From Rhynchospora pubera (Eukaryota; Streptophyta; Magnoliopsida; Poales; Cyperaceae): DNA of 64,000 nt. Positions 48,637 to 59,853 of the stretch are shown piece after piece. The position numbers and the translations under genes are program-made. The notes under the pieces are model-generated. The model saw only the letters and a list, made by a program, of their open reading frames with translations. It was not told where the DNA came from and did no database searches. The stretch is taken from contig CM051463.1 of NCBI GenBank assembly GCA_028095005.1, positions 66,874,251 to 66,938,250 on the forward strand, in the 5' to 3' direction. Positions within the stretch are counted from its first letter, which is position 1, and each line of letters starts with the position of its first letter.

Positions 48637-49480
48637 GATGATTATTCCCACACAATTCAGAAACCAAGGCTTGTTCTGACAAGACCCATGGAGCCCGAGC
48701 TACAGACCACTCAACAGAAAGGTATTGTTTATATTCAATTTGGAAAATTTTAGTTAAACTCAAGCTTGACACCTCATGAACTGAGCAATCAATATTATGT
48801 CAAGTTTTGACACCTCGTGATTCCCTCATTTAATAATGAATCAAGTTCTAATAATAAAGCCTTTTGTTTCCTTATCAGATTCTTGAGGCTCCCCCTCTTC
48901 CTCCAGTAGTGAACAAGAGCACTCATCAGGCACCAGAATTTAAGTTTTTGAATATTCTTCCCTTCTTGTACCAAATCAAACTTCTATAAGATTACAATTT
49001 TCCGCAAGGAGACATAAAATTTCTCTTTTACTAGATTTAGGAATTCAATTTTAAAACTTATGAAATGGCAAGCCAGCATGCAGATGCATGCTCTGAGACT
49101 TCCTTAGTGTTGGGCTTCACTTTTTAGGTTAGAAATTTACTTGCTTTTTCATAGGTTGTTCAAACTTTTGTAATGATATTATATAAAATAATAGTTCTAT
49201 TTTTGACAGAGTCAAAGCAAGCCCGTAAAAGTAACTGCGCCTAGACCACCAACTTTTAAAACGTCACTTCGAGCCCGGCCACCAAAGTAATTTGAATTTT
49301 CATATTTTGTTATATTTCTTGTTGATGATATCTATCCAGAAAGATCTGAAGATACTAATTGTCTTATTTGTAATGTCATGCATGGAAATTCACATAGGGT
49401 AAAGAGTTCTCAGGAGTTGGAGTTGGAAGAACTAGAAACAACATCCTAGTTTTAAGGCGAGGCCTCTGAATAGAAAGGTA
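48637..49480 (+). pseudogene. TPX2: TPX2-like spindle protein, conserved C-terminal-half exons
   Basis: Four exon segments run in TPX2 order. 48637-48721 contains KPRLVLTRPMEPELQTTQQ. 48879-48944 contains ILEAPPLPPVVNKSTHQAPEF and has lost its donor. 49210-49286 contains KVTAPRPPTFKTSLRARPP. 49398 onward contains VKSSQELELEELE, which splices in frame to the previous exon through a split AAG codon. After ETTS the frame hits TAG, but PSFKARPLNRK is readable one frame over, so a one-base loss near 49446 has broken the conserved FKARP motif. An expected exon between the first two appears absent. Together these mark a dead TPX2 copy. Confidence 0.75.
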
Positions 49481-50119
49481 ACCATCTGACTGTCTGAAAA
49501 CCTTCAAAATAGAACTCATTACTTTTTGACCTTTTTCATAAAAACTGCAGATTCTTCATAAAAAAGTTGAATTCATTTCAACTTGTGTGACTGAACCTCC
49601 TTTGACTGCACCATTTTAGTACAGCTGAGGAAATTGTTTGTATTATTTCCTTTTAAATGAATATTGATTAGCTTTCTGACTTATGCTTACATAAATAAAC
49701 AAAAGCATACTTTGAACTCACAGTCACAGCTATAAGAATTTGTGCATATTTTGAAAGTAGAGCAGTAAATCCTTCTAAATTGTATCTTTTTATCGGCCTC
49801 TTGGCAATCAATTGGTACTACTGGCATGACTGGTGGCAAAATATTACTTCTTTATCTTTCTAGTTAGTTAACAAAATTTAAGATTTAGATCATTTCCTAA
49901 AAGGAGAAAAATTCAACAAATATAAACAATGATACCAAGACTACAAAGTTGGTTTGAGGGTGATCCAATGATTTCTCAGGTTGAGCTCATTAAGTTTCTA
50001 GTGAGCTTAACATCGTACTAGATAAAATGTCTATATCATGTAACTTTTAGGGACCTATTGCATGCCACACCAATATATATAATTGTTTCTTTTTGCTCAG
50101 AATTTATTACTTGTTGTAG

Positions 50120-50231
50120 CTTCAATCAGGACCTCCACTAGATGAAATGTCTATATCTTGTATCTTAAGGGGCCTATTCCATGCCATTGAATATCTCCAC
50201 TCAGAAGAGAAAATTCATTGAGATATTAAAG
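50120..50231 (+). pseudogene. STE20/GCK-type kinase exon (catalytic loop, HRD lost)
   Basis: Bounded by TTGTAG and AAAG|GTCTGT. It encodes LQSGPPLDEMSI, then the E-helix (HAIEYLHSEEK) and IH-stop-DIK. The stop TGA at 50219-50221 replaces the arginine of the HRD catalytic motif, consistent with one C-to-T change in a CGA codon. The kinase cannot be made from this exon. A shorter, more diverged copy of the first part lies directly upstream at about 50015-50068. Confidence 0.8.
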
Positions 50232-53200
50232 GTCTGTGTTCAGTTAAGGACCTTAATGCACATTTCTGTTAAAATTCATTCTTTCTTTCCATCTTTATCG
50301 TTTCAGTGAGTTTTGGTTTCGTTTTGCTTTCTACTCTTCAATTTGTTTTTGTGTTTACAAATTTCAACAGCTCATGTTTGGTTCCAAGGAATAGAGCTTT
50401 AATTTTAGTAGTTAGTGCTAATCCTATCCCAAACATGAGCTCAATTTGGGATACGATTATAGATTTGGACACTTCAATTTGTTCTCCTTCACCTTCTATT
50501 CTTCCCATCTTTACTGTAACTAATTAGAGTTTGACATTAAGTGCCCAAAATTAAGTTTTCATGAAATTATATTACATTTCTTGATTTCAGCATCAAACTA
50601 TGTACTGGTAAATATCACGAAAAATATGGGCTTTAGTGCATAATATTTTTGAGCTGAACTTAGGGATCTAATTCTGTATTTATATACATAATTTAATAAA
50701 TAAAATAAGAATTGAACTCGATTATATGTTTGGACGTTGATTCATAAGTTCCTTTTATTCTGTATTTATATTCTAATGCAAAGCTGAATTTCTTGTCTAG
50801 AAATAGTGTTTCAAATTTGAAGGTTTTGTTTCCATAATATTTGATTGCTGAAATTTTTATTTCCTCTATTGGTTTCACTGATTAAATATATTTATAAAAA
50901 TTTTGGACATTAGTAAATCATGCCCAAAACCGAATCGAACATTGTTTAGATATGGTTAGTAATAGTTGCAAATTAAAGACTATTGTGAATAAATACCAAA
51001 ATCGGACCCTATTTGGTAAGTTAGATAGAAGTTTGAACTAAAAGAGGTATGGTATTACTTTGTACATGTTGGTACTAAAGGGTTGCATGTTATCCAGGTT
51101 ACCAAGTGCTTAAGCCTAATTAAGTTGTCTAACAGGCTGAGTGTCTAAACATTTTAATGAAATTCAATGGTTCTAGAAGAAAGTTAGTAAGCCATTTTAA
51201 AACAAACCACTGGATTATCTTATTGGTTAGTTGATTGTTTGATTTAAATGTTTTTAGTATGAGTTGGTATTACAACTTAGTATTTTTATTGTAATTAGAG
51301 TTATTAGGATCGAGGGTCATTAGGATTAAATTATATATATACAGATTGATTTAGTGTGATTGCCATTTGTAGACCATCTCCAAAGCAACCTGTCCGGTTG
51401 AGAAATGAAGTTCTAGTTATCAGTTAGTTGGTGTAAGGCACTTTGCTGAAAGGTAAGGGGGTGTTGAAGTAGAGATTGCCATTCATTTGCTGCCTGTCTC
51501 AAGGAAATCCACCGTCGTGCTGGTGGATTTGGGAGTTATCCACGGCACAGCTGTTGGGGCTACTATTAGTTCTTTAAACCATCCTATGGTACTGCTTGTA
51601 TGAATCTTATATTCTTATTATTAGATGACATTGCATGTTAAAACTTTAAGATTAATAAATTAATAAGGTACGTTCCTTGTGATAAAACTAATAATCATGT
51701 CATTATACTTGCATTATATTATTTTTTTAACTATAAATTGTTACCCCTGGCTTCTTGTCAAATGAAACAATCATTAATTATCTTAATGTATTAACTTGCT
51801 GTTTGTTGGTATTCCACCGTTAACACAATAATAAAATATTGGTGGAAATTAATTCAATTACGTTAGATGGATAAGTTAACTATGCTACTAAAACCAAACA
51901 TGACCGACCACGTCTTCATGGATTGAGAAAATTGTCAATCACATAAGCATGCCAATCATGAATTTGTAACAATCAAATTCGTGATGCGATATTCCTTTTG
52001 ACTATAAATTTGGCATGATTTGGTTTTAGGACTAGTAATTAGTTTTGTTTGGACACACAAAACATAATTTTTTCTTTAAATCTTCTTGAAATCTTTTTGG
52101 AGTGGAGGGTACTCAAAGCCTTTAGTTCCACATTTTCTTTTCGTTCTTTTTCTTTTCTTCGCTTCTGTCATGTTTCTGATAGAAGATGGTTCTTCATTCT
52201 TTTCTTTTTATTTGGTTTTTTTATTCATTTAGCTTCTGGCTAACTCTCTGTAATCATTTGTACTTTTTATATTAATTTAATGCAAAAGTTGAGGGCTTGA
52301 CCAGTTGACCCTCATTTTTCCTTAAAAAAAATATTTCAAATTCAAAATGGTACGGTTTAATAATCATCGAATTAAAGACGTGTTAAAAAATATTCCAGTT
52401 AACTTTCCGATGCATAGTTATATAAAAGGCAAACCTGTTAACACCAACCTGTAACGGAAGGAAGAATAATCAAGTTAAAAGATAATTTTTGCATCAGAAA
52501 ATGTCATAATATCACGACATAGTGGATCAGTTATTAATACTCACTGATTTATTCTCGCGATTGTATTTTTATTTTTTGTTTTTTTTACTTATCAAGAACT
52601 ATACTTTTAGCAGCAGCTGTAAGTAAACAAAAATTGTATTTGCACCGAATTTTTTTTATTATCTGAAAAGTTGTATCAAAATTAGAAACTAGAAGGATCA
52701 TTATATAGTCTTATGTTGGCCCTCAAAAAATAATACTATATAGTCTTATGTAAACTAAATAGTTCTGTCATTAATAGTATCATGATTTCTAGTTTTCTAC
52801 CATCCTTACGGTCGATCAATATTTTTTTTTATGCGAAATAAGTAGTGGTACAAAACCCCCACCGCTTTCATTACTGCATCTTATGAGTACTGAAACACAA
52901 ATAAGTAAACAAGAAAAAATAAATAAATACTGAGCCCTTTTTTCCCTGTGCTACGTGCCTACGTCCCATGCAGGCGTGCCACCATATTCAGACCCTGTTG
53001 AACCCCTTCGATTAACCTCGCGCACAAACAATACAGGTACCTTTATTTTAATAAAAAGTACTGGTACTGACCATGGTACCGTACTCGATCAATTATTAAA
53101 CACCTGCAAAACAATACATCCCCACTCGCTCTAAGTTTGTAAAAATGCATGTATGATATGCATGATATTTTCATGTGAATGAAGAGGTAACTTAATCGTC

Positions 53201-53488
53201 CTTTGCGTAGATGCATCTTATTTGATGTATTTGAAAAGAGTAATTCCACATATAGTTAGTGTAAGCAAAATCCTTTATTCACCTTTTTTTTTTTTAACAA
53301 TGAAATCATTTATTCACCTGCGATATACGACTCTTCATACAGAGTTTCCACCTGCCATACAAAATACTAGCACACAGGAAACTAAATCATCATTTTAGAA
53401 AGCCAACCAAACATAGTACAAATCACACATTACATTTTTTTCTTGCCTTCTCCAAACTTACAGTTCAACCCTTTTAGTTTCTCCAATA
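50232..53488. other. Intergenic DNA, no gene recognised
   Basis: AT-rich. Near 52240-52330 the run CTGTAATCATTTGTACTTTT followed by an A-rich tract resembles a non-LTR retrotransposon 3' end, but no coding part supports it. Nothing else recognised. Confidence 0.45.
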
Positions 53489-53965
53489 CTAGCTTTCTCC
53501 TTCTCCTCCGGCATGATCTCTTGAGTCTTGATCAAAGCTCACCAGCCTTGGCCCCTTGATCTTCTCTGGTGCCAATTTGACGAAATTCAAAGTTAGAATA
53601 CCATTCTCAAGTTTCGCCTTCACAGAATCAAGGTCAACATTTTCAGGCAGCCTGAACTGGCGCCAGAATTTACCGTACGAGCGCTCGACACGGTGCCAAT
53701 GCTCGCCTTTCTTTTCTTCTTCCTCCCTCTTTCTCTCGCCGCTGACTCGTAGGATTCGGTTGTCTTCAACCTCAATTTTTAGGCTCCGTTTGGATTCCAT
53801 TTGGGAAGAAGGAAAGAAGGAATAAGGAAATAAATTTATTATAAACAATCCAAACTCTTCACAAAGTTACACATTTTCCAATACTTCTTCCCACTTCTTT
53901 CCTTCTTCCCTTCTTCCCACACCTTATTCAAACAGAGCCTTAGATCTTCTTTTTTCATACCTATT
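53489..53965 (-). pseudogene. Small heat-shock protein (HSP20) fragment split by MITE
   Basis: On the minus strand 53781-53489 encodes most of an alpha-crystallin domain ([63 protein letters not shown]), closest in feel to plant class IV/ER-type small HSPs. Such chaperones bind unfolding proteins. The domain start is interrupted by a 158-bp MITE (53782-53939). The coding continues just beyond it for a few codons (MKKED) at 53965-53942, and then similarity ends, so the N-terminal half is missing. The apparent start inside the MITE is spurious. A frame shift near the C terminus is possible because an alternative frame stays open for another 19 codons. Confidence 0.8.
53782..53939 (-). mobile_element. 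Tourist-like (PIF/Harbinger) MITE, copy 3, in HSP20
   Basis: 158 bp, GGCTCCGTTTGGAT...TTCAAACAGAGCC, flanked by TTA on both sides (53779-53781 and 53940-53942), as typical for PIF/Harbinger. It matches copies 1 and 2. Confidence 0.88.
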
Positions 53966-54932
53966 AATGCAATTATTAATTATTAATTTAAGAAAGGGTC
54001 CAGTTATTTGGGAAGAATTACCAGTTACCACAACTCTTGCAAATTTTTATTGAGGCTAAAATTGTACCAATAACCCGAATTAAAGTAGATCGTAAAGAAT
54101 CCACCACATTTCATACAATATCATTCCAATCAATCAAATTTTCTCCAACTAACCTCCAAATAAATGTACATTCAAATCGTTCTACAATTTAAAAAAAATT
54201 AAAATTTCGTGCTTGCTTGAAAATCCCACTTTAGGATGATGACATCCAAACCATCTTTGATGTCATCGAAATAATCTTTTTTTTTTAAAAAAAAAAAATT
54301 CGAAATCATCTATTTTGAATATGATGGTTCAATATTGTGGTTTTCTTCCTCAAGTTTGGCTTCGGCTGCCGGTTGAATGTTTCAATGTCGTTGTCGCACG
54401 ATATAAATTAAGATGAGAGCAAAATATGAAAAATGAAATATTTGTACGGTTTTGTCAATGAATAATACGATATTTTATTTATTTTTTTTTTTATTAACTG
54501 TATCTTATATTGTATATAGATGGACTAGGCTAGTTTTTGAAGTAATTTATCCGAACTAAATTTCATATTTTTCATTTTTTCTGTGCAACCAAACAGCAAA
54601 AATTTTAGAAACAATTCATATTTATGATAAAGAACCAATTTGCGGTTGTTAGATAAATTGAAGAGACTGCAGATGGTAAAAATAGGGGTCAAAGCCCGCA
54701 CCTTTTCATTAAAATAAAAATGATTCAAAGTACAAACATTTAGCCAGAGGCTAAAATAAACAAATAAAATAAAAATAAAAGCAATATATCTAAGAACCTA
54801 AGTAAAAAGAAAGAGAAAAATCAGCCCTGAGCCCCTGAAAGGTGGATCGATGTAAAGCCCTCCCAATCAGAGAAGATTTGAGAAATCAGTTCTGGAGAAG
54901 GCATCCTCAACCCCAAATATATTAAAAAATAA

Positions 54933-55147
54933 TGTGTTTGGATGAGCCGGGAATAGGGTATAAGAATAAGGAATTTCGGTTTGCGTGTTTATTCTTATTC
55001 TTGTGCAACCCAAACAACATAAGAATAAGAAATTTGAGCCCTTATTTCTATACTAACAAAACCATAATATAAAAATAAGAAATAAGAATAAGCACGCAAA
55101 TCGATATTCTTTATTCTTATACCCTATTCTCGGCTCATCCAAACACA
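54933..55147. mobile_element. Foldback MITE, 215 bp
   Basis: TGTGTTTGGATGAGCCGGGA at the left is mirrored by the right end with one mismatch, and the inverted repeat extends through GGGTATAAGAATAA well over 35 bp. Flanks TAA and CTA do not give a clean duplication, so superfamily is uncertain (Harbinger-like by TIR). Confidence 0.8.
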
Positions 55148-55623
55148 CTAGCATCACTAACCAGCTGGGGACTGGGGTTAGTCTATTTGACTATTTAAGT
55201 CCCCAAACGCACATAGCGAATACAGTTCTATTCTATTCCTATTATATATCTTTAAATTTGAGTGAATTGGTTCGGGTGAATATACTTTATTTTCAATACG
55301 TTATTCAAAATTCAAATAATATATAGGGAAAATTCCTTTTTTGCCACTCCAAAATGAAGAAATTGTAGAAATGCCACCCAGAATTTATTTCTTTCATAAA
55401 TGCCACTCTCACCACATAAAAATGCTTTAGGAACTCCAAAAACTGTCCCCAAGAAAAATCAGATGTGTAAACAAAGAAATTCAAAACTTTGAACAGAACA
55501 TTAATGAAATGGTATAATTGAACCCGAAATACCGACCTAGGATATTCTTGAAATAAAAAGTCATTTAGAAATTAAGAATAGACCTTAGAAATTCAAATTC
55601 TCATAAAAATTTTTATTTTTCCT
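55148..55623. other. Flank upstream of viral integrant, nothing recognised
   Basis: AT-rich. No badnavirus ORF1 and no viral tRNA-Met priming site can be read, so the viral copy appears to lack its first ORF and intergenic region, or these have decayed beyond recognition. Confidence 0.45.
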
Positions 55624-56031
55624 ATGAGCGATTGGCGCCTCAGCGCAAACAGCACAATTTACAGAGAAACACTCAAAGCAACCGAATCAATCCATTCACC
55701 GGCGGTCGGTTTTGTCAAGCCACAGGACATAACCAGAAGAACAACAGAAGTCCAATTTAAGCAAAAAAACACAATCATACAATTGTTGCTTAAATTAACT
55801 GAACAAATTGAGGATCTGAAGGCAGTAGTTAAGAAAATAGAAGCTTCGAAAGGAAATGAAGTCACTCAACCTGATGACCTGACTGACTTCCTAGATCAGA
55901 TCCAACAACAACTTCAGAAGCTGAGCTTAGGGGAGCCCAGCAAGCCAGCAATACCGAAACCAAAAGGCAAACTTTTTGTGTTAAAAAACCCAAAAGAAAT
56001 ATTTGAAGCCGATAAAAAGAAGGCAGCATGA
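55624..56031 (+). CDS. Badnavirus P2-like (virion-associated) protein
   Basis: The frame is open, 135 residues, starting ATG in ATGAGCG and ending in an ATGA overlap with the next ORF, the arrangement used by badnaviruses. The N-terminal part (VGFVKPQDITRRTTEVQF) leads into a coiled-coil-like helix (QLLLKLTEQIEDLKAVVKK). The tail is Lys/Pro-rich. In the family this small protein binds nucleic acid and associates with virions. The ORF has no visible lesion. Confidence 0.75.
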   Translation: MSDWRLSANSTIYRETLKATESIHSPAVGFVKPQDITRRTTEVQFKQKNTIIQLLLKLTEQIEDLKAVVKKIEASKGNEVTQPDDLTDFLDQIQQQLQKLSLGEPSKPAIPKPKGKLFVLKNPKEIFEADKKKAA

Positions 56032-56755
56032 GCAGAACACAAACAACAGAGACGGCAAGACCGTCAGTATCAGAAAGGGACACAAACCAAACTCCCACTG
56101 TAGAAGATCAGATCCGTGGCTATCGCCTTGGGTCTAGACTCAGATTTGAGGCTCAAAGGAGGCTCCCTGGTCAATCTCGACGGTACCAACGAAGCCTTGA
56201 GTCACAAATGAATCCTGATGCTGAGCTCAACATCTCCCAATACAGACGAGCACAGTAAGTCCCAGCAGAAACTCTGTACCAAGCCGGATGGTCAGAAAGC
56301 AGACACCGGGTATACCAACATTACTCGGATGAAAGAACACTGGCAACAGATAGCCAGCAAGTGGAGTTACCTTTCATTTCTGAAGAAAGTTTTAACAGAC
56401 TTTTACAAGAGGGGCTCCAACATTTACATATCGGACTAATTATGGTTCGGTTATACACGCTGCACAGGCGGAGTGCAGGTGTGAATGCACTAGTGTTAAT
56501 CAGGGACACTAGATGGCGAGATGATAGAGCTGTTATTAGCTCTATGGAAATGGATCTTACATCTGGAACGCAGTTGGCATATACTGCTTCAGATATGACT
56601 CTAAGTATCCGTGACTTTAGAAATCACATTCAACTAGTGATTCAAACTCATGGGTATGAAGGATGGCAAGGTGGTGAGAGTAATCTTTTACTCTTAAGAT
56701 CCCTAATTGGACGACTATCCAATACAAGCCACACAAAATTACAGATACAATGTTC
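56028..56755 (+). pseudogene. Viral polyprotein: N-terminus and movement protein
   Basis: The polyprotein start overlaps the P2 stop (ATGA). It reads 76 residues to TAA at 56256-56258, then continues in the same frame with a movement-protein domain containing YQHYSDERTL, LVLIRDTRWRDDRAVI and MEMDLTSGTQLAY, to GRLSNT near 56735. There the matching sequence moves to the next frame (NVQNVADHLASRG). In badnaviruses this domain enlarges plasmodesmata for cell-to-cell spread. One nonsense codon and one frameshift separate it from the rest. Confidence 0.85.
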
Positions 56756-59700
56756 AGAACGTGGCGGACCACCTAGCAAGCCGAGGAGTTCGGGCCATCC
56801 CTGACTCGCAAAGGACAACTGCAGAACTCCAAGGAAGGCAGTGGCTTGCGAGACCAGCTGTTATCTCACAAATCCAGAATCCCCAAACAGCACGAATTCG
56901 AGCAAGGACAGACGGCTCATTGTCTGTCAGATTTTCGGGGTATGCAACAACAACCCCCGAACAAGAAGATATTCGTGGAGCAAATGATGAGGAAGAACTC
57001 GAACAAGAATTCATCAATCTACTCACAATAGATGATGATTGGCCATACGAAGATGATCCAGAATTTCCAGAAATCTATTCAGACCCTGAGGAATTCAGTG
57101 AAGATGACAAGACTGAGCAAGATGATGGTTCCTTATTAGGAAAATGGTTCTTGGCAATACTCAAAGCCGAACAAACTGAACCAACAATTGAAATGCTAGA
57201 ACCAATAAACCCGTATCAATGGTTTGCTGTTGAACAGTTAGATAGCGAAGATGAACTTGTACAAATGAAATTTGCAGAGTTTAATTGGCTAGAAACCATT
57301 GATGCAGAAAGTGAGTGGTTTGAAGAACAAGCCCTTATGATGACTTGTCAATGGGATGAGTCAGATGAAGATGAGACACTCTCTACGGTGCAATTCCTAT
57401 CTCAATTGGATGCACCGGCAAACCGAGATGAAGACTTGCTAAGTCTTCTAGCGAAAGGTGGCGGGGAAGATGTCAGTTCCCCAAATTCTAAAACAAAGTG
57501 GGACGAAGATCTATTTGAGACAGTTTATATGGTGGAAGAGATAGAATACCCACAATTCAAAAATCTCAAAAAAAAAGTGGAGACGGTACTCTCAACCGCA
57601 GAATCTTCACTTACAAGAATACAACCTGAACCAATCATGGGACCAGCCATGTACCCACCTGGTTCAAGACAACCCCAGAATCCCCAAATCCCAGAGATAA
57701 AAGTACGGTTGGGCAACATCCGCGGTGGTTATGCAAGGCAAATGAACGAAAGGTTTAATCTGCCAACAGCCCAAGCCAGTCAAGGCGCAATCCTGGTTTT
57801 ACCAGAAGATATTGGGCTATACTCAGAAGTTATTTTTCGATGGGAATCAATCACTCTCAACCTAATAAATGAGAAAAACTGGGCAGATAACAAATCAAAG
57901 GTCAACTACATCGAAAATCTCCTAGGTGAAACGGAGAAAAAAACCTGGATTCAGTGGAGAATAGCATTCCCCACTGAATATGAAGAATTAGTGAACATCG
58001 CCGATGATCCGCAAAATGTAATATCACAAATCAGACGAATGTTCCTATTGGAGGGCCCGACAACCGGGTCCACTGAAGAGCAAGATCGAGCGTACAACGA
58101 CCTGGAGAGGCTTTCATGCCACAATGCAAAAGATCTTTTTGACTATATAAATGATTATAAGATCTTAACGGCAAAATCAGGAAGAATGTACATATCTCCT
58201 GAACTCTCGACAAAATTTTTCAGAAAAATGTCTCCGATCATTGGTGGAGAAATTGAGAAGGCGTTTGCTGAGAAATACCCAAGTAATACTGTAGGGGTTA
58301 TTCCAAAAATACATTTCACCTACCAGTACCTGGCAGAGCAATGTAAGAGAGTTGCACTCCAAAGAAGCCTCAAAGATCTCTCATTCTGTAGCCGCATACC
58401 AGTACCAGGTTATTATCAAAAGAACAAGAAGTATGGTCTTCGGAAGGCAAAGACATACCGAGGTAAATTACATGATACGCACATCAGGGTATTCAAAAGG
58501 AAGCACGCAGATAAAGTAAGAAAATGCAAGTGCTTTATATGTGGTGAAGAAGGACATTTTGCCCGCAACTGCACAAGACAAAAGGGCAATATTGCAAAAG
58601 CAGCCATAGTCGAAAATCTAGATCTAGATGACGATTGGGATGTGCTCTCGGTAGATCAAAATGAACCAGATAGTGATGCAATCTGTTCATTTTCTGAAGG
58701 GGAAGGAAGTACTGGTCATTCTTTGATGGCTGGTATAAATGAGGTACCATATAAAACCGCAATGATGATAACAAATGAAGAAATCTCATGGCGGGTAGTG
58801 ATCTCAGTGCCCCAAGAAATCCAAAACTGCGCGCATCAATGGGATGACAACAACCCAGTGGCGCAAGAATTCATGAGATGTCTGTTCTGTAAGGAGCAGA
58901 CTAACCCAAGGATGAGAGCACATTACAGTATATGTCATTTGACTGTCTGCCCGATGTGTTCAAGTTTCAACCTGGAAAGAAGGTTAACAATACAAAAATC
59001 AAATCCCCAGTATGACAACAAGGATACCCTAATCAATGAGCTGATTGGGTATACAAATTTTCTCTTAGCAGAAAATCAAAGGCTAACGGAAAGAATTGAA
59101 GAATTGGATATGGGAAAAGATCGGGACGAAATGCGAGATCCAACAAAAGGAAAAGTCCCGAAAAAGCCAATTCTTGAAGAAGTGGATTCGGATGACGAAG
59201 CAATTGAAAACTATATCCAGAAACAAAATGGAGTAGTAATCAAGATGCTGAAAGATAGAAATAAATACATCAGTACCCAAGTTCCAGATCTAAGAAAAGG
59301 GAAAAGAGTCTTAAACAGACTCTATAATATTGAGCTGACAATGGAAATACCAGGGGTTGAGAAGTTCAAAATCCAAGCAATCTTGGATACTGGCGCAACA
59401 GTTTGCTGTGTAGACCAGAATGCAGTTCCAAAAGAAGCTTTGGAACCAAGTGCGTACCCCATTCAAATCAACGGGGTTAACTCTTCTCAAATAGCCAACC
59501 AAAAACTCAAAGGCGGAATAATGGCTATCGAGGAAAACCGTTTTCGTATCCCTTTCACCTACGCATTCCCAATGGAGCAGAGGGATGGGATCCAAATGCT
59601 GATTGGTTGCAATTTCATCCGAGCCATGCAAGGAGGGCTTAGAATTGAGGGCCAAATGGTGACATTTTACAAAAATGTCACAACAATTGCGACAAAAGTT

Positions 59701-59853
59701 GACGCTGAGGTAGTAGCTTCAGCAGCAATCGAAAAACTAGAGCTGTCTGAGTTAGAATATTTTGAGATCCAGAGAATCATTGCATACTCTTGTGGTGAAG
59801 AATCGCAGAAATTCAAAGAAAGGTTCAGACCTCTTTTTGAGAGATTAAAATAA
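56745..59853 (+). pseudogene. Viral polyprotein: coat protein and protease
   Basis: A long open stretch of about 1,030 codons entered through a frameshift, so it has no proper own start. A strongly acidic linker (57000-57520) is followed by the coat domain (RGGYARQMNERF, LERLSCHNAKDLFDYIN) and a CCHC knuckle CFICGEEGHFARNC near 58530-58572. A second Cys-rich segment (CLFC...CHLTVCPMC near 58880-58960) follows, typical of badnaviruses. The aspartic protease has DTGA at about 59386. The stretch ends at TAA 59851 in the approach to RT; similarity continues without shift beyond it. Confidence 0.88.

Noticed and set aside
52240..52335. Possible LINE 3' tail
   Set aside because: Only a CTGTAATCATTTGTAC-like phrase and an A-rich run; no ORF2 similarity and no TSD found.
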